NCBI GenBank assembly: GCA_022747635.1
Contig: JAKTNV010000001.1
Coordinates: 29,305,990 to 29,369,989, forward strand
Source: Hetaerina americana
Taxonomy: Eukaryota; Arthropoda; Insecta; Odonata; Calopterygidae
DNA: 64,000 nucleotides
Reading direction: 5' to 3'
This document shows, piece by piece, positions 35,512-47,649 of the stretch; position 1 is the first letter of the stretch, and each line of letters starts with the position of its first letter. The position numbers were made by a program, and so were the translations under genes. The notes beneath the pieces are model-generated. The model searched no databases and was not told the origin of the DNA. It saw nothing but the letters and a program-made list of their open reading frames with translations.

Positions 35512-35550
35512 CACCTGATGATGATGCTTAGCATCGAAACCATAGTCGTG
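35512..35550 (+). ncRNA. Hammerhead-ribozyme-like motif
   Basis: The core CTGATGA (35515-35521) is followed by one extra T, then stem II GATGC/GCATC (35523-35527 with 35531-35535, loop TTA). GAAA follows (35536-35539), then a 2-bp stem III (A-C with G-T, loop CATA) and C at 35547 as the predicted cleavage position. Stem I would be CAC (35512-35514) with GTG (35548-35550), short and with possible further pairing outside. All invariant hammerhead nucleotides are present. Minimal hammerheads with very short stem III are known in Penelope-like elements and retrozymes. The extra T and weak stem I leave catalytic activity uncertain. Confidence 0.5.
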
Positions 35551-35590
35551 AAATATTAAATCTTTATTGTGGAAGTGTAAAGTGTCTTTT

Positions 35591-36879
35591 TACCCTCATA
35601 ATGAAGGAATTCCACAAAGTTAAACCTGAAACTGTCATGTTTGGAAGAATTGTAATGATTTATTTTATTTCGTAGGGTGTGTGTTTGAATAGAACATCGT
35701 TCTCATGGATATAACCTCGGCGCATCACTAAATTCACGTCTGATCCAGCGTCATAACTTTTATTTACATCTAGTTTGGTCCGTATACTCATTCCCTCATT
35801 AAGGTACCTGTTGGCAATAGCTCACACTGTAAGAATGGTACTTCCTGTTAGGTGGTCCAGACTGACTGCATCCAGAGTACTCTATTTGGAAAGAGTACGC
35901 GGCAATCTCCATATTCATTAATAATCATATTTATGAGGTGCCCCGAGTCTCAAAACCTCGAGTATTTTCACAGTCTCCTTCCGCAAGAATCTACATGCAA
36001 TTTTGTTTCTGCAGAAGGTTCCTACTAGACACTTAAACATGAGATATCTGGAGGTGAGAGGTGATTCGAGATGTGATTATCGGTACACACAAACATATTT
36101 GGGACAGCGCTCAGATAATGACCGGACCACTACGAGAATCGAGCCCAGTTCTTTAGCAATGAAAGCAACCAGAAGCCCTACGAAACCCGTTTATTTTTAT
36201 CGTTCGTAAATAACCTTTGATATTGATACTCAAATAGTATTGCACAAAATTACACTCGAAAAGGCGGAAATTGATTATGGGATAAGGATAAAACCGGATT
36301 CACCACGTTTCCAATGAATTAATTACTAACAAAATTACTGTCAAAGTAATCTAGTAATTGACGTCAATGTTAACCAATGTAAATATAGTACATTTGTATA
36401 TTAACCCGGATGCAGATACTTATATTGCAGTGACAGTAAGGACAAGTAATGGAGAAAAATTCCTTGCGTGAATAGAAAATTGAAAAACATAAATAATAAC
36501 TTCAAGTTGGAATCTTGCCCATTTGTGGTGATGTGAAATTCGTGTTTTTGACAATTGAATATCTCGGTGAGGATTACCCTTAGATCTGAAATAAACAGCA
36601 TTAAATTGCCAGGCAAAATTTGGCCTGTAACGTAGCCACAATGAAGGCAAACTTAGTTATTTCCAAAATTTGATTAGAATGCGGTCCGACACTCTCACTA
36701 CACTGCAGCTTAATCATGCGGGGACTATGCCGTGAAAAACGCTGTCCCTAATAAAATTGTGGGTAATACTATTTTCATATTCTCTATGGATATTCAATGT
36801 TTCCACATAGTCATGCCTGACTCCATGTTATTCTACTGACTGCTATGTTTAACCTTAAAGGAGCGTCGATAGAAATTTG
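35591..36879. other. AT-rich non-coding DNA with a possible SINE head
   Basis: On the minus strand near 36130-36180 there is a B-box-like GGCTCGATTCTCG with a weak tRNA-like context, possibly a degenerate SINE extending to about 36000. Otherwise nothing is recognised. Confidence 0.35.
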
Positions 36880-37450
36880 TCCGGCCTCTCGCACGCTGTG
36901 GATATAATTACTTAACTCGACCCCTTGCCTACGCACTGATCGAGAAGGCCTATTGCATGAACGGTGACGAATTATTTCGAGAGGCTAAGGGGCTAATCGC
37001 AAAAGAGGGCGACTTCCACCGCCTCCTGGGTCACCATTTGAAGTTCAGGGTCCCCGGAATGCGATTGCCGAAATAGTGCGTGTACTTCCTATCGAGGTGG
37101 AAGAGAAACCAGAAGAGGACTCGGGACTTGACGGGGGTCATGCTGGAATTAGGTTGTATTGGACGTCGGATCCCCCTTTTGTAAACCACACCAAAGGGAA
37201 TTGAAATGAAGGTTTAGGTTTGCCTACGACCGTGGAGATTCGATCGAATTTTGGCCAAAGACGTCCACCGGTGAAAGTTCCCTCGGAGCGTGAACCGACA
37301 CTTTTCTTGGAGTCTCACTGGAGGTCGTGTGGGGTTTTGGGTTGCGTGGGAGGAGCGAACGACGCAAAGGCCAGCATCAGGATTAATCTGTCAGCGGATC
37401 AACGAGGAGACCGCCGGATAGGAACGGAGGGAGCGAAAGTTCTCTTGTGA
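36880..37450. other. GC-rich segment, no gene identified
   Basis: Moderately GC-rich; short frames only. Confidence 0.4.
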
Positions 37451-38479
37451 ATCGTGTGAACATTTCAGAGCTAACACGCTGAGCTACGATTAGCAGTGTA
37501 TCGTACGTACGACGATAGACATTCCATTTAATGAGCATTACAGGGTATTATTTGATTTTTTTATGATTCACAGTCAGGGGCGGCTCATACGCTATGAGTT
37601 GAGGGCACCCCAAGTTAAATGAAGCGTCGAAAGCGCTTCCTTAGCGTTTCGTACATTTGGTTGTTAGGCGCAATGTAATTTCGCCACTTTCCCCGACCGG
37701 CACTCACCACGTGGCTCGTGAGATCCAGTGCTTAAAGACTCCAAAGTCTGCATTCCAAAAGTTCACCAATATTACGCTATCGTTTACACTCCTTTCTCAG
37801 GAAATGCATATCGGTATCGGTAAGTGATGTATGCCCCGGCCAGAAAATATAAGTATTAGGACCCCCGGATTTTTCAGAAATTATACCACGTGACATTTTC
37901 TTCTAAAGGAGAATATAAGATGTACCTGATTAATTCAATTTTTCTCATTTTATTTTTCCACAGATTGAAAACATAGTGCTGCGGTCGGAAATAATGATGC
38001 CAAATTGATAATTCAAACCTTAAAAATAAAGACCTAATAAAAATACTTCAATTGTAAAATAGACATTGAAGTAAACGCGCTGTCCTATACATAAATTTCC
38101 ATTTCACGATCCCCCCTGATAATTAAGAGTAGACATACTTAAAATAATCTACTTATCACAACCGTGGACGATTTTGATGTAATCGATTTTTAAAGTAAAA
38201 GTCTTAAAGAGGCGACAAAATAAATACTCATAAGTGAGCTCAAATCTTACATGCTGATAAACTGATAATTGGATATTTCTTTGAATGGAGCACGACCTCT
38301 CGTCGGCTCGCTTTAGGTTATTGTGACTTTAGTGGCTTTGTACGGCGGCGACCGACTTCATATGCTGCTCACACCGTTAGGGTCAAGGGGATAAAGATGT
38401 AGGCGGATTTTCCTCGTGGTCTTTCGTTCGCAAGTTGGAGAGACCATGACTTCCATTATTCCTTCGCGCATAGAAACGG
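37451..38479. other. AT-rich non-coding DNA
   Basis: Nothing recognised. Confidence 0.5.
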
Positions 38480-38989
38480 CTGCACGACTCCATCTTCACA
38501 TCACTTCATAAACCTCGCAAATTCTTTCTTCCCGTGGATCAGTGTTCCCTGTGGGGGAGGGAGCGACTGGTTTTCCAGCATTAACTTTCACACGGGATGG
38601 ATTTTTAAAGGAACCACACGAGTGGATGTATTCCGATAGCGACGGGGTGAAAGGCGATGCCGCCGCCAATGCCTTCGGGGGAGGGCAAGGGGGGGGAGGC
38701 CGGCATCCAGGGAGGTCCAACGCACGCTTATCCCTAGCGCCTTCTTTCACCCACCGTGCGCCAGGAGTCGATCGACGAGGGGATGTGCGACCCTGTCTTG
38801 GGCTGTTGGAAGCGGCTGCAACCCGTTTTATACCCCGCCGTAACCCTGCAAACTACCTGAAAAGTGCATGGCAGGAGGTGCTTCGACACCAGGCATGCAG
38901 AGTTTACGAAAAGTTGTTGTCACGTAGCGTGCGTGTATCAAAGACTGGGGCCTGCATCTACTTTTCGTGCCTCCGAATTTCTTCTAACA
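38480..38989. other. GC-rich segment, no gene identified
   Basis: The 151-codon frame at 38542-38997 is Gly/Arg/Ala-rich with no domain and overlaps a minus-strand frame. Confidence 0.4.
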
Positions 38990-39250
38990 AGATTTAATTT
39001 TCCCTTACCACATTTGGCGCTTCTTTGTGTGTTTTTCTTTCCGTCTATTTTATTATATTTTTTCCATTCCTTTCCAAACCTACCTATCAAAAACCTCTAT
39101 TCTAGGTTAATCCTCTCTCCTCCTGTATACTGCTATGTCTAGGAACGATACAATTTGTTTAAAACAACATTTCCTCTGCTCCAGATCAAAGTTTTCACTA
39201 ATAATTTCTTTACATATTACTTAAGCTCCTTTTCGTCAATATTTCATTGC
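38990..39250 (-). pseudogene. Decayed LINE reverse-transcriptase fragment
   Basis: The minus strand reads VKKLLVKTLIWS around 39180-39230, matching VKKRLVKTLIWS of the intact LINE protein (residues 865-876). Scattered matches to the downstream WVWRRMEK region lie at lower coordinates. Frame changes and stops show long decay. No endonuclease or polymerase core is nearby. Confidence 0.6.
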
Positions 39251-39739
39251 CCTTACCATTTTATTAATTTTTGTTTAAAACACTTCATTAATTTTGGAGG
39301 TACTTAAGATGAAAATGGAGAAAGTACAAGTTCATGTACTGGGGGCATCAAATGGATAAATATGCCAGTTTTCGGGCTATGAAACTGATTGGAACATTTA
39401 TAAGCCTATTCACGTGAATAATTTGAAACTGCAACAACCCTCAAAAGTCATATTATCCTTATATTGGAGTTTTGCATAAGGACAGCATTTTATTTTTACA
39501 AGACGAGTGGTTAAACACATAACGCTAGGCCAAAGGCAAGCCACGGAAATAAATAGCTACATTGAATGGTGTAGTTCTCATATTGACACTTTCTCCGTTT
39601 CGTCCTGAGGCTAGGTTCTCAAAGTGAGAAATCAATTTAAACATTCTTGAACGGCAATTTTAAACGTAATAAAAACCAAATAAATTACTATCTGCAAGTT
39701 GTACACAAATTACGAGTGTTACAAGAGTTTGATCAATGC
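39251..39739. other. Non-coding DNA
   Basis: Nothing recognised. Confidence 0.4.
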
Positions 39740-39900
39740 TAGGTTTGAGAAATCATTGAGAGGTAGAAAATAGATGGGATAATTCTAGGTAAACGAGTTA
39801 GAGGAAGGAAAAGAACCAGTTTTGTAGATGGCATGAAGTCATATGGCAGACATTAAAAACAGAAAAATGAAATTATGTGAAAGTCTAACAAAAGGAGTAA
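39740..39900 (+). pseudogene. LINE C-terminal relic
   Basis: The plus strand reads IILGKRVRGRKRTSFVDGMKSYG, shown here by its key residues: a GKRxRGR basic run followed by DGMK. It matches the extreme C-terminus of the intact LINE (MLGKRGKGRNR, then LDGMK). Only about 50 codons survive. It is opposite in orientation to the 38990 fragment, so the two are separate insertions or a rearranged pair. Confidence 0.6.
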
Positions 39901-40479
39901 AGTATTGAAAACGCGTCTTACTCTAGCGGCAGTTATAGAAAAACTTATGCACTGTAAGGTGCAGCCAACTTTGTCTTGCATTTATGAAGAGTGTCTGTGA
40001 AATTTAAGCTAAATCAAATATTTCTATGTATGCACCCCTATTCCCTAAAAAAAAACTTGGGTGAACTTGAAACTTGAGCGACCTTCATTATTGGCAAAAA
40101 TATCATGACTAAATGATAGAAATTATTGTCGTATTACCTATTTCCTGCGTGAGAAAACTGCGAGTGATTGCGAAAGCTTAGCTCACGTGATGTTTTAAGA
40201 AGTGGTCCACATGTCTAGGATAACCCTTCCTATCACGCATGGCCCTGTGGGGACACCGATAACCTCCGATGAGGTCCTCTTCGGTCCGACAATCCCGATT
40301 GCCTTCGACCTTTCACACACTCTCGTCCTCCCATACCAACCAATTTTTCATCACCTACATCACGGTCAGACCTTTCTTGTGCTCGGGTCGCACAGGTTTT
40401 ACCGGGACTTTTTCTGTTGCCGCGTGTAACCTTCACCTTTGTATATGGGTCACTCTCTTTTTTCAACCACCAACTAGAT
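39901..40479. other. Non-coding DNA
   Basis: Nothing recognised. Confidence 0.4.
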
Positions 40480-40790
40480 CCCCCAACAATTCGACTGTGA
40501 GGCCACACGAGTTTTCGAGGTTGTCTCATCCTCCCACGCTCCCTCGGGCCGCCCGCGAAGGATTGGGGGAGGGAGAGTGGGAAGCTGTTCGGAGCGTCCG
40601 TTTTCTCGACGGGACGTGGGTGTGAGGGGGAATGATGAAGAATGAGGGGGAGGGATTACTGGAGGGAGAAGAGGAGACGAGAATGCTGAGGTGATGCTCA
40701 CGCCAGAGCCCCGTGCTGACCCACGGATTTACGCATGCATGCACGGGGGGGGATCGCGGGGTGGGATTGGAGGGAGAGAACCTCGATCTA
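40480..40790. other. GC-rich segment, no gene identified
   Basis: Purine-rich plus strand with a GGGGGGGG run near 40745. Frames here have no motif. Confidence 0.45.
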
Positions 40791-42396
40791 TGTTGGGAGA
40801 AAATCGGGAAAGGTCATAGTTTGCATTCGCATTTATTCTTCGTGTTTTTTTCTTTTATTTCATCGTTCGAGAGCGAGTAACTGCCAAAAAAAAAACACTT
40901 CCTTTCATGCTCGGGGAGAGGTGAAGGTGAAAGTGAGATTGCTCTGTGCTCCCTGCCTTCGTCTTCCATTGCTCGACTCCGTCGGATGTCGGCAATGGAT
41001 CTTGGGCCTAACTCGTAAGTTTTGGTCCGGGCCTCCAAGGGCAAAACGCTTAATTCCAGCCAAACATGCCCTCCTTCCCCGAGGAAATAAATCTCCGGGA
41101 TGTGCGCGGATGCTTCCAAATTGTACTTTCACGCCATTGGTCGCCTATTTTTAAAATGAATCATTCTTAGAATTTTTTATCCATTCAGTTATTGAAAAGG
41201 AATTATAAATATCCATTTTGTGATTAATATGACTTAAATCAAGCACAAACAAATTATTTCATCCCGCTGTGTTACGTGTATTCTCGAGAGTATAAATTTT
41301 TATCACAAAGTCATACATTAAATGCATACTTACTTCAAAAGCCCTGACGTCATGTCCGATAACCTTGAATCTACGTGGATTTGGCAGTGTGGATTTATAC
41401 CAAAATATATTGTGTACCACATTTTACTGGCGAAAATTAACATCGTTAATAATAATCAGATCATTCAACACTTTTGCTATTCACCGAGTTTCCTCTAGAT
41501 ACTATCATCTCGAATTTATAACTCCGCTTCAATGATTCTTGGCTGGAGATCACTCACGGAGCGAAGGTTAAATTACAGATTAAATAACTAGAATGAATTA
41601 GAAGGAAATCTCTTTAGCGATGATGTTGAAAATGTATTATTAGCTCATCGTACACAGTACATCGTACTAAAAGATGTATTGTGTACGATGTAGATAAAAT
41701 TAAATAGATTAAATTTAAATATGTTATTTTTTCCATGAATTATATGGGATCAGAATAACGTTATTCGGCGCGCTAGGGGGAAATTTTGGGTCCAAACCAG
41801 TACCCCCTGCCACATACCATAGCGGGAGCTTGCAGGGTACTATTTAATGTGAAATATTACTGATAGTGCCGTATACTGGGACGAAGAATTATCTATCGCG
41901 TAAATAGCGATTACCATTGACTACGCACTTAATGAATATCCTCAAAAACCCCTCAATGGAACATGCACTTCTAACCCTTGATTTTTCAAAGTAAAAATTA
42001 TGTACATTGCCCACCAATGTAAACTTTGGCAAGTCTCGAACCCTGATTTTCGAAACTTTCTGCGGTGAAAACTAGTTTCTCTTTCATGGAAAGAAAAAAA
42101 TGTAGGCAACATAAGGTATGGGAATTTTCAGCAACCGATTGGCTAGATATTTCCTGTAGTATATTCATAAATAGTATTTCTAGGTCAAGTAAATTTTAAA
42201 TAACCATCAATATGACCAATAGCTGGTTATGCTATGTTATGTTAAACCAATTGGCAGGAAATACATAAACGGTGAATGAGTAGAAAAGAAATGTTACGTA
42301 CTTTGGAAAGCCGCAATCGTATGAGTATTTGAAACGATTTGAAAAAAAGTTAATACTAAACAAATGTTTTAGACAAAATTTACACTGTCGAATTCC
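40791..42396. other. Non-coding DNA
   Basis: Apart from the hairpin at 41646-41690, nothing is recognised. A 139-codon frame at 40735-41154 has no domain. Confidence 0.45.
41646..41690. repeat. 18-bp hairpin
   Basis: CATCGTACACAGTACATC (41646-41663) pairs with GATGTATTGTGTACGATG (41673-41690) at 17 of 18 positions, the exception being a G-U type pair. The loop is 9 bases. There is no neighbouring repeat. Confidence 0.8.
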
Positions 42397-42620
42397 TAGC
42401 AGTAGAACCTTCAGCTGCTGACCGGGGGACCCGGATTTGACTTACTTTCGATATTCGCTATGGATAACTACGACTCCATCCAAGCTGCATTATTTTTCGG
42501 GTGCCTGCCCTATCATCACGGTAAACCACAGGTGAAACAGGGAGAGAAACTGGCCTCCATACCCTGGTTATGTGTGAATTTCACACGCCCCTTAGGGCAG
42601 AAGAAACACCACCGATTTAC
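42397..42620 (+). repeat. Degenerate copy of the 16997 SINE family
   Basis: GCTGCTGACCGGGGGACCC, then ATTTTTCGGGTGCC, then ACAGGGAGAGAAACTGGCC and GTGTGAATTTCACACGCC follow the same order as in the complete SINE. The B box is damaged, so RNA polymerase III transcription is unlikely. Confidence 0.7.
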
Positions 42621-42769
42621 ATATCATTCCCACGTAAATTTTGCCCCAGGCCCTCTAAGACAAGGGATCTCCCGTCCGACTCACGGGCAGGCATTGTGAA
42701 TTGTGAATTTGGCAGTGCCAGGAGTAAACTTAAAAAAAAAAGTCAATGCCCCCGGGTAGGCTGACACAT

Positions 42770-43150
42770 TCACGCATTTTCTTCGCCGCGGCTCAGGACC
42801 GGAGGAGTTCGGAAGGTTTTGGGGAACGGGCGGTGGGACCAGTTCCGTTGGGAGGTTTCGCCGCAGCCGAACCGGGTGGAGGTGTTGAGGAGGCGAAGGG
42901 GTGGGTGAGGTGAAGGGAAAATTAAGTGGGTTGAGAGGGTGTGTGGGGAGTAGGGAGGTATTGAGGAGGAAAGGAGGGTAGAGTGACCGGACACCAGTGA
43001 CCCACTGAGGGAGGGAGAAAGGGAAAGGCCCGGAGAGCGTTGCGTGCGTGGCCGCAGGAACACCCGAGATAAGGATGGTGGGACATGTAAGGTCAAGTGT
43101 AAATTAAACGGGGAAAAAATTCCTCCGCTCCCTTTGTTACGATGCGGTGG
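42770..43150. other. GC-rich segment, no gene identified
   Basis: Strongly G+A-rich on the plus strand. The minus-strand 139-codon frame is Pro/Ser/Leu-rich, without a domain. Confidence 0.45.
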
Positions 43151-44014
43151 TTGGCCCGGTATCCCCAACGGGTCAAATATTTGGAGCAATCGAATCCACG
43201 AAAGTAGGTGTTACATTTCGATCGAAAATGGTTGAGTATACGGGCCTTTCTGTTGCCTGGAATTTGAGTAAACTGCTTGAATTTCCTGACTCCTAGGAGC
43301 AGAGGCTTTCAATGAGAGCTTTTGTCTTTTTCTCGAATGAACACATAAACAATTTGAATTGATTTGATTCAATCAGCTCTGCATCTCACAGCAGAAGCTG
43401 GAATATTTCCATGCCGAAACTTACGTACGAGTACCTTCTAGAATTATCGTTTATGATAATTATGGTTAAATACAATTTAACGGAGGAATGCCGGGTTGAG
43501 TGGACTTGGGTGAATTATCCAAATTATTAGCGCGGAAGATTTATACAGATTTATATATACTGTTAACTGTAGATATAACAGATTTAAAAATTTTTATTTT
43601 CTACGAAGGATAAAGAATCAAAACGACTAGAAACGATGTCACGGAGAAAACTATTTTCTATACTAAGTAGCCAAGCATGTGACCATTTTTTTAATCTAAA
43701 CCTAAATTAATTGTTCTTCTCATAAACAGCTAGTACCGCATGCGAAGAGAACTTTACACTTAGACGCGTAGTTTACATAGATACCGTAGTGAATACAAGG
43801 TGCTGTCATAATATATTACGCCATTTGAATGATTTCATATATCTATTGGTAACTAACACTTCAGAAACCCTTCATTTGATGTCGCCCATCTAGTGTGGAT
43901 TCCCTGCCAACCAATATAACGGTGGGTATCGGGGTACCATGTAGATACACTTGGAATTATATACTATATAATGCAAAATTTTGCCCCTAAGTGTTCATGT
44001 TAATTGTCGGAAAA
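43151..44014. other. AT-rich non-coding DNA
   Basis: Nothing recognised. Confidence 0.45.
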
Positions 44015-44016
44015 TA

Positions 44017-44043
44017 CTACCTTGATCAAAAAGTTCCCGGAAT
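44017..44043 (+). repeat. Solo terminal repeat of the 59598 mariner family
   Basis: CTACCTTGATCAAAAAGTTC followed by CCGGAAT matches the terminal repeat of the complete mariner at 59598-60922, specifically its 60922-end version, and is preceded by TA. No internal mariner sequence or second end is attached; the sequence continues directly into an AT-rich hairpin. Confidence 0.85.
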
Positions 44044-44091
44044 ATATCTTTATATATAACAATATATAAAGATATATATATAAATATATAA

Positions 44092-44170
<79 letters not shown>

Positions 44171-44237
44171 AGGTAATCTGCCGGTTAAGGTAGATTTTTG
44201 GATGGACAAATATATGTATTTGTATATATATATATAT
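44044..44237. repeat. (AT)n with hairpin and LINE-tail unit
   Basis: CTTTATATATAACAATATATAAAG forms a hairpin near 44048-44071 (arms CTTTATATAT and ATATATAAAG). Long (AT)n follows, then the LINE-tail unit on the minus strand (44165-44224) and more (AT)n. The order of parts echoes the block at 60923-61082. Confidence 0.85.
44165..44224 (-). repeat. LINE 3'-end unit, copy 1 of 3
   Basis: On the minus strand: TACAAATACATATATTTG, TCCATCCAAAAATCTACC, TTAACCGGCAGATTACC, TAATAAT. It is identical over about 60 bases to the units at 59505 and 60942, and matches the 3' terminus of the full LINE in its last 40 bases. Confidence 0.9.
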
Positions 44238-44283
44238 ATACTAGTACCTTGCATAAAATCTAGTGAACATTTTTCAGAAGATA

Positions 44284-45206
44284 CAGGGTCGCACCCAAAA
44301 GTGGTAGGACTGATTTTTTTGCAAGAATTTTATTGACGATATACTTACATCGACTTAATAATCTTCAAAGTATGCTCCTTGAGCTGCTACACACTTAGTA
44401 TAACGTTGCTCCCATTCCCCGTACGCCCGCTGGAAATTTTCTTTGCGGATGTCGTTGATGACCCTCGTCGAAGCCTCTTGAACGGACTTTATCGAGTCAA
44501 AACGTCGTCCCTTGAGCTGTCTTTTCATCAGGGGGAAGAAGTCCGGTGGTCCCAGATCGGGAGAATAGGGCGGGTGCGGCATCGTGGCAACGCCGTATTT
44601 GGCCAGGAGCTGTCTGACGACGAGCGCGCCATGGCAGAATTTTCGGCACCATCTTGGCGCACACCTTGCGCATGGCCAAATCCTGTGAAATAATGCGTTG
44701 GACGTTGGATGCAGACAGACCCAACTGGTCTGCAATTTCTTTACTGGTTAAGCGTCGGTCTGTTTTCAGCAGTGTCCTCACTCTGTCCACATTCGTGTGG
44801 GTTCTTGCCGTCGACGGCCGTCCGGAGCGATGTTCGTCTTCAACGAGCTCCCTACACCTCTTTAAACAATTTGTGCCGCTCAAATACTGTGGAACGGCTT
44901 AAGGCAGTGTCCCCATAAGCCTGCTTGATCATATCGAGGGTCTCAGTTGCCGTCTTCCCGAGTTTCGCACAAAACTTCACGGAATAACGTTGCTCTAAAT
45001 TCAGATTCATTTTGTTTTTCGACGCGGACAAAAAACGTGCTTCACTAAAAACGGTGTCCCCACTCAACGACAGCTCGCAGGTGACTGAGGTTGGTGTCGG
45101 TCTGTTGCTAAGAGCCCCCTCCACCTTACCCTGCCAGGCAGACCCCCCTCCACCGCTCTGTTCGCACCAGAGAAAATCAGTCCTACCACTTTTGGGTGCG
45201 ACCCTG
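44284..45206 (-). mobile_element. Internally deleted mariner (family B), 923 bp
   Basis: The ends are exact inverted repeats starting CAGGGTCGCACCCAAAAGTG (44284 onward and the complement ending 45206), each flanked by TA (44282-44283 and 45207-45208), the mariner target duplication. A complete mariner is about 1.3 kb. This copy has lost several hundred internal bases of the transposase gene. Intact ends mean it could still be moved in trans by a matching transposase; the enzyme at 59651 has different terminal repeats. Confidence 0.9.
44355..45010 (-). pseudogene. Mariner transposase remnant, catalytic core deleted
   Basis: The start at 45010 gives MNLNLEQRYSVKFCAKLGKT, a typical mariner N-terminus with helix-turn-helix. 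It is followed, after a frameshift near 44860-44880, by ELVEDEHRSGRPST and a second DNA-binding helix region ending KVCAKMVPKIL. The sequence then jumps, in another frame, to QLLAKYGVATMPHPPYSPDL and GPPDFF, and on to the C-terminal RYTKCVAAQGAYFEDY. The region carrying the first two catalytic Asp (TGDETW and HHDN motifs) is missing. Only the third Asp motif survives, so it is inactive. Confidence 0.88.
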
Positions 45207-45208
45207 TA

Positions 45209-45699
45209 AACCTTGAAGTTTAAGAAATTTTAAGGTCTGCCCCGGAGCGTCATTAAAGGTTAAGGGATTGGCTCTAAGAAACTCTGGTGTTGTGTGAATG
45301 GACACTATATAGTTCTAAGCGTAGATTTCCTCTCTTGTAACTCGTTAAGAAAATATTCAGTCACGTTACGTGCCAAAAAAGAAGGAAAAAATATTATAAT
45401 AGTCTATTTTATCTTCCATAAAATACTAATTTCAGTTATTAACAGTGATTTTGGATGAGAAATCTTGGTTAAATTCCATTCCTACTCGTAGGCCACTGCC
45501 TAACGACAAACAGTCCCTTAAAGAATACGGTAGCCCTACTCCATTCATAGAGCCTTAATGTAACCGTGCCCGTGGGTACCAACATCTGGTATTAACGCCA
45601 AAAATATTATTGCTGACTTACATTTATTACCAATAATGCAGCTCCCTGAAGCATGACAAATATATTTAATGAATATCCTTTTCCGTTTATCGGATTCCC
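45209..45699. other. Non-coding DNA
   Basis: Nothing recognised. Confidence 0.4.
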
Positions 45700-46560
45700 T
45701 ATCGAGACTCCCCTTAAATTCACGTTGGGGCGCCTTGAACCTCCACCAAAACGTCTCTCAAATTGATTTGCACGTTCCCACAAGCGCAGGGAAACGATTT
45801 GAAGTGGGAAACAGCCCGGCGAAAGGGGCGCAGATGAGCGAACTCAAACCCGAACGCTCACGGCGGACGCGCATTAACATACAAGATTTCTCCCACCCCC
45901 GACAAAATTTCCCCCCGTTGGTACGTAAACATTGCCGTCAACCAGTAGCCTCTCTCGAAGCCGGTCCTTAACCGCGAGAGACCACTGGGAATTCTTCCAC
46001 GTGGGCGAGGCGCGTGTCCGCACGCCCGCCTCGCCCTTGCCACGGCACTCGACAAACGGACCACACGTGGACCCGCCTGCCGACCGTCGCCACTTTCGCC
46101 GTGAAAGGGATTCTGCGCGGTGAAAGTGAGAAAGTGAAGGTGAGGGGGCGGGGGAGGTAAGGGGAGGAGTAGTTGGGTTTGGGGCTGGGAGAGGGGTGGA
46201 CTCAAAAGGCGGAAGAGGAGATTCGCGGAGTGAGATGAAGACGACTTGGGTGAATAAGCACTTCCGACAGCCCTGCGGAGGAAACGAAAAGAGATCCCCG
46301 CCTGTCCACGATCACCCCCCTCCCCCCATGCTAATTGGATTCAATCCTGGTGGAGGAGAAGGATAGACATTTTATGTTTCTCCCTACCCCCCCTCCTCCC
46401 CCAATCAACCCCTCTTATCCCCAGAGTGCATAACTGAAGCCGTGCCGCCACGGTTTAAAAATTACGTCCGCGCCTTTTAATGACGGATGGCAGCGTGTCT
46501 CATTCGGGACGCCAAGGCACTCGCCAATGACGGCGAATGAAGATTGTGTTCCGGAGAGCG
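45700..46560. other. CpG-rich segment, no gene identified
   Basis: GC-rich with homopolymer C tracts near 46315 and 46385. Open frames lack domains. Confidence 0.45.
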
Positions 46561-47649
46561 ATAAACTCCTGGTGCGGAAGCGAAATTTAAAATACGACTC
46601 GCTCCATTTCAGCGCCGTAAATTCTCATTCGAGTCATGCTGCCTCTGAACAATTTATTTACTTCTTTGAAACATTTTATGGTGATGCATAACATTAAAAT
46701 GAATGAGTATCGGGTAAATTTGTATTTTAGAAAGTAAGCATAGAAATAGGAAGTTATTATACTTATGAGAGTGTAAAAAAGGGCCAAGAGATTAATAAAG
46801 TTGCAAACAAAAATTTTATGGATGATAGAAGGCACATCTGAAAAGATTAAGCAGATAGATGCCTGACCGAGGATTTTTCTATCTAAGGAGCCTTTGCGAA
46901 GAAAAAATCACGGAAGTGGGAAAAGTGAGATGAAATAGTCATTTTACTTATTAAAGATCCTTGAAACGGCTTAATGAAAGTATGATAATCTCATTTCCAC
47001 TTCTCTTAAATCTTTCGTACTATGTAGGGTTCAAGCCTCTCTAAGAAGTTCTGACGAACTTGAGATAAAAAACCAAGAGATAAAAAACGTAGGCAATCTT
47101 GGTACGATAGTCACTTTGGATAAACTTAATGAAATAATAGGTCTGATCCTTCCTCCACCACGACGGTATCAGTAATTTAAAATATTGCTAAAATGTGTGC
47201 TCTGGTTAATGAATATAGAGGTGGTACGGAAACGTCGTGGTCGTGATTGCTATATCATATATATTTGACAAACAAAATCGGATTTTTCAATGCAGTACAT
47301 GATCTTAATTTTATTTTAAAATGAAAATGATCACGGTTTAAGTTATTTCTACTACACTTCCGGATAATAATATTATGTTAAGGAAAGAAAAATAAATGAA
47401 TTCAAATGATGTGTGTGATAAGTGGTGATACAGACCATGGTTCTTATACACAGATACGAAATGCGGCCGATTAAATGATTTTGAATTACACAGAAAAATA
47501 TAAAAGGGAAAAGATGGAAAGTTTGGATTGACTTTGCCATGGAAGAGATCAATACGAAAATAGCTAGACTGAGATTTAGAACCAAGCCGTTCTATATCAT
47601 CCCTGGCATGCATTTAACTGGAAAAATACCAATGGAATTTCAGAAAAAA
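46561..47649. other. AT-rich non-coding DNA
   Basis: Nothing recognised. Confidence 0.45.

Noticed and set aside
36000..36190. Separate tRNA-derived SINE on the minus strand
   Set aside because: Only a B-box-like motif is convincing; there is no clear A box, tail or target duplication, so it is mentioned only within the surrounding stretch.
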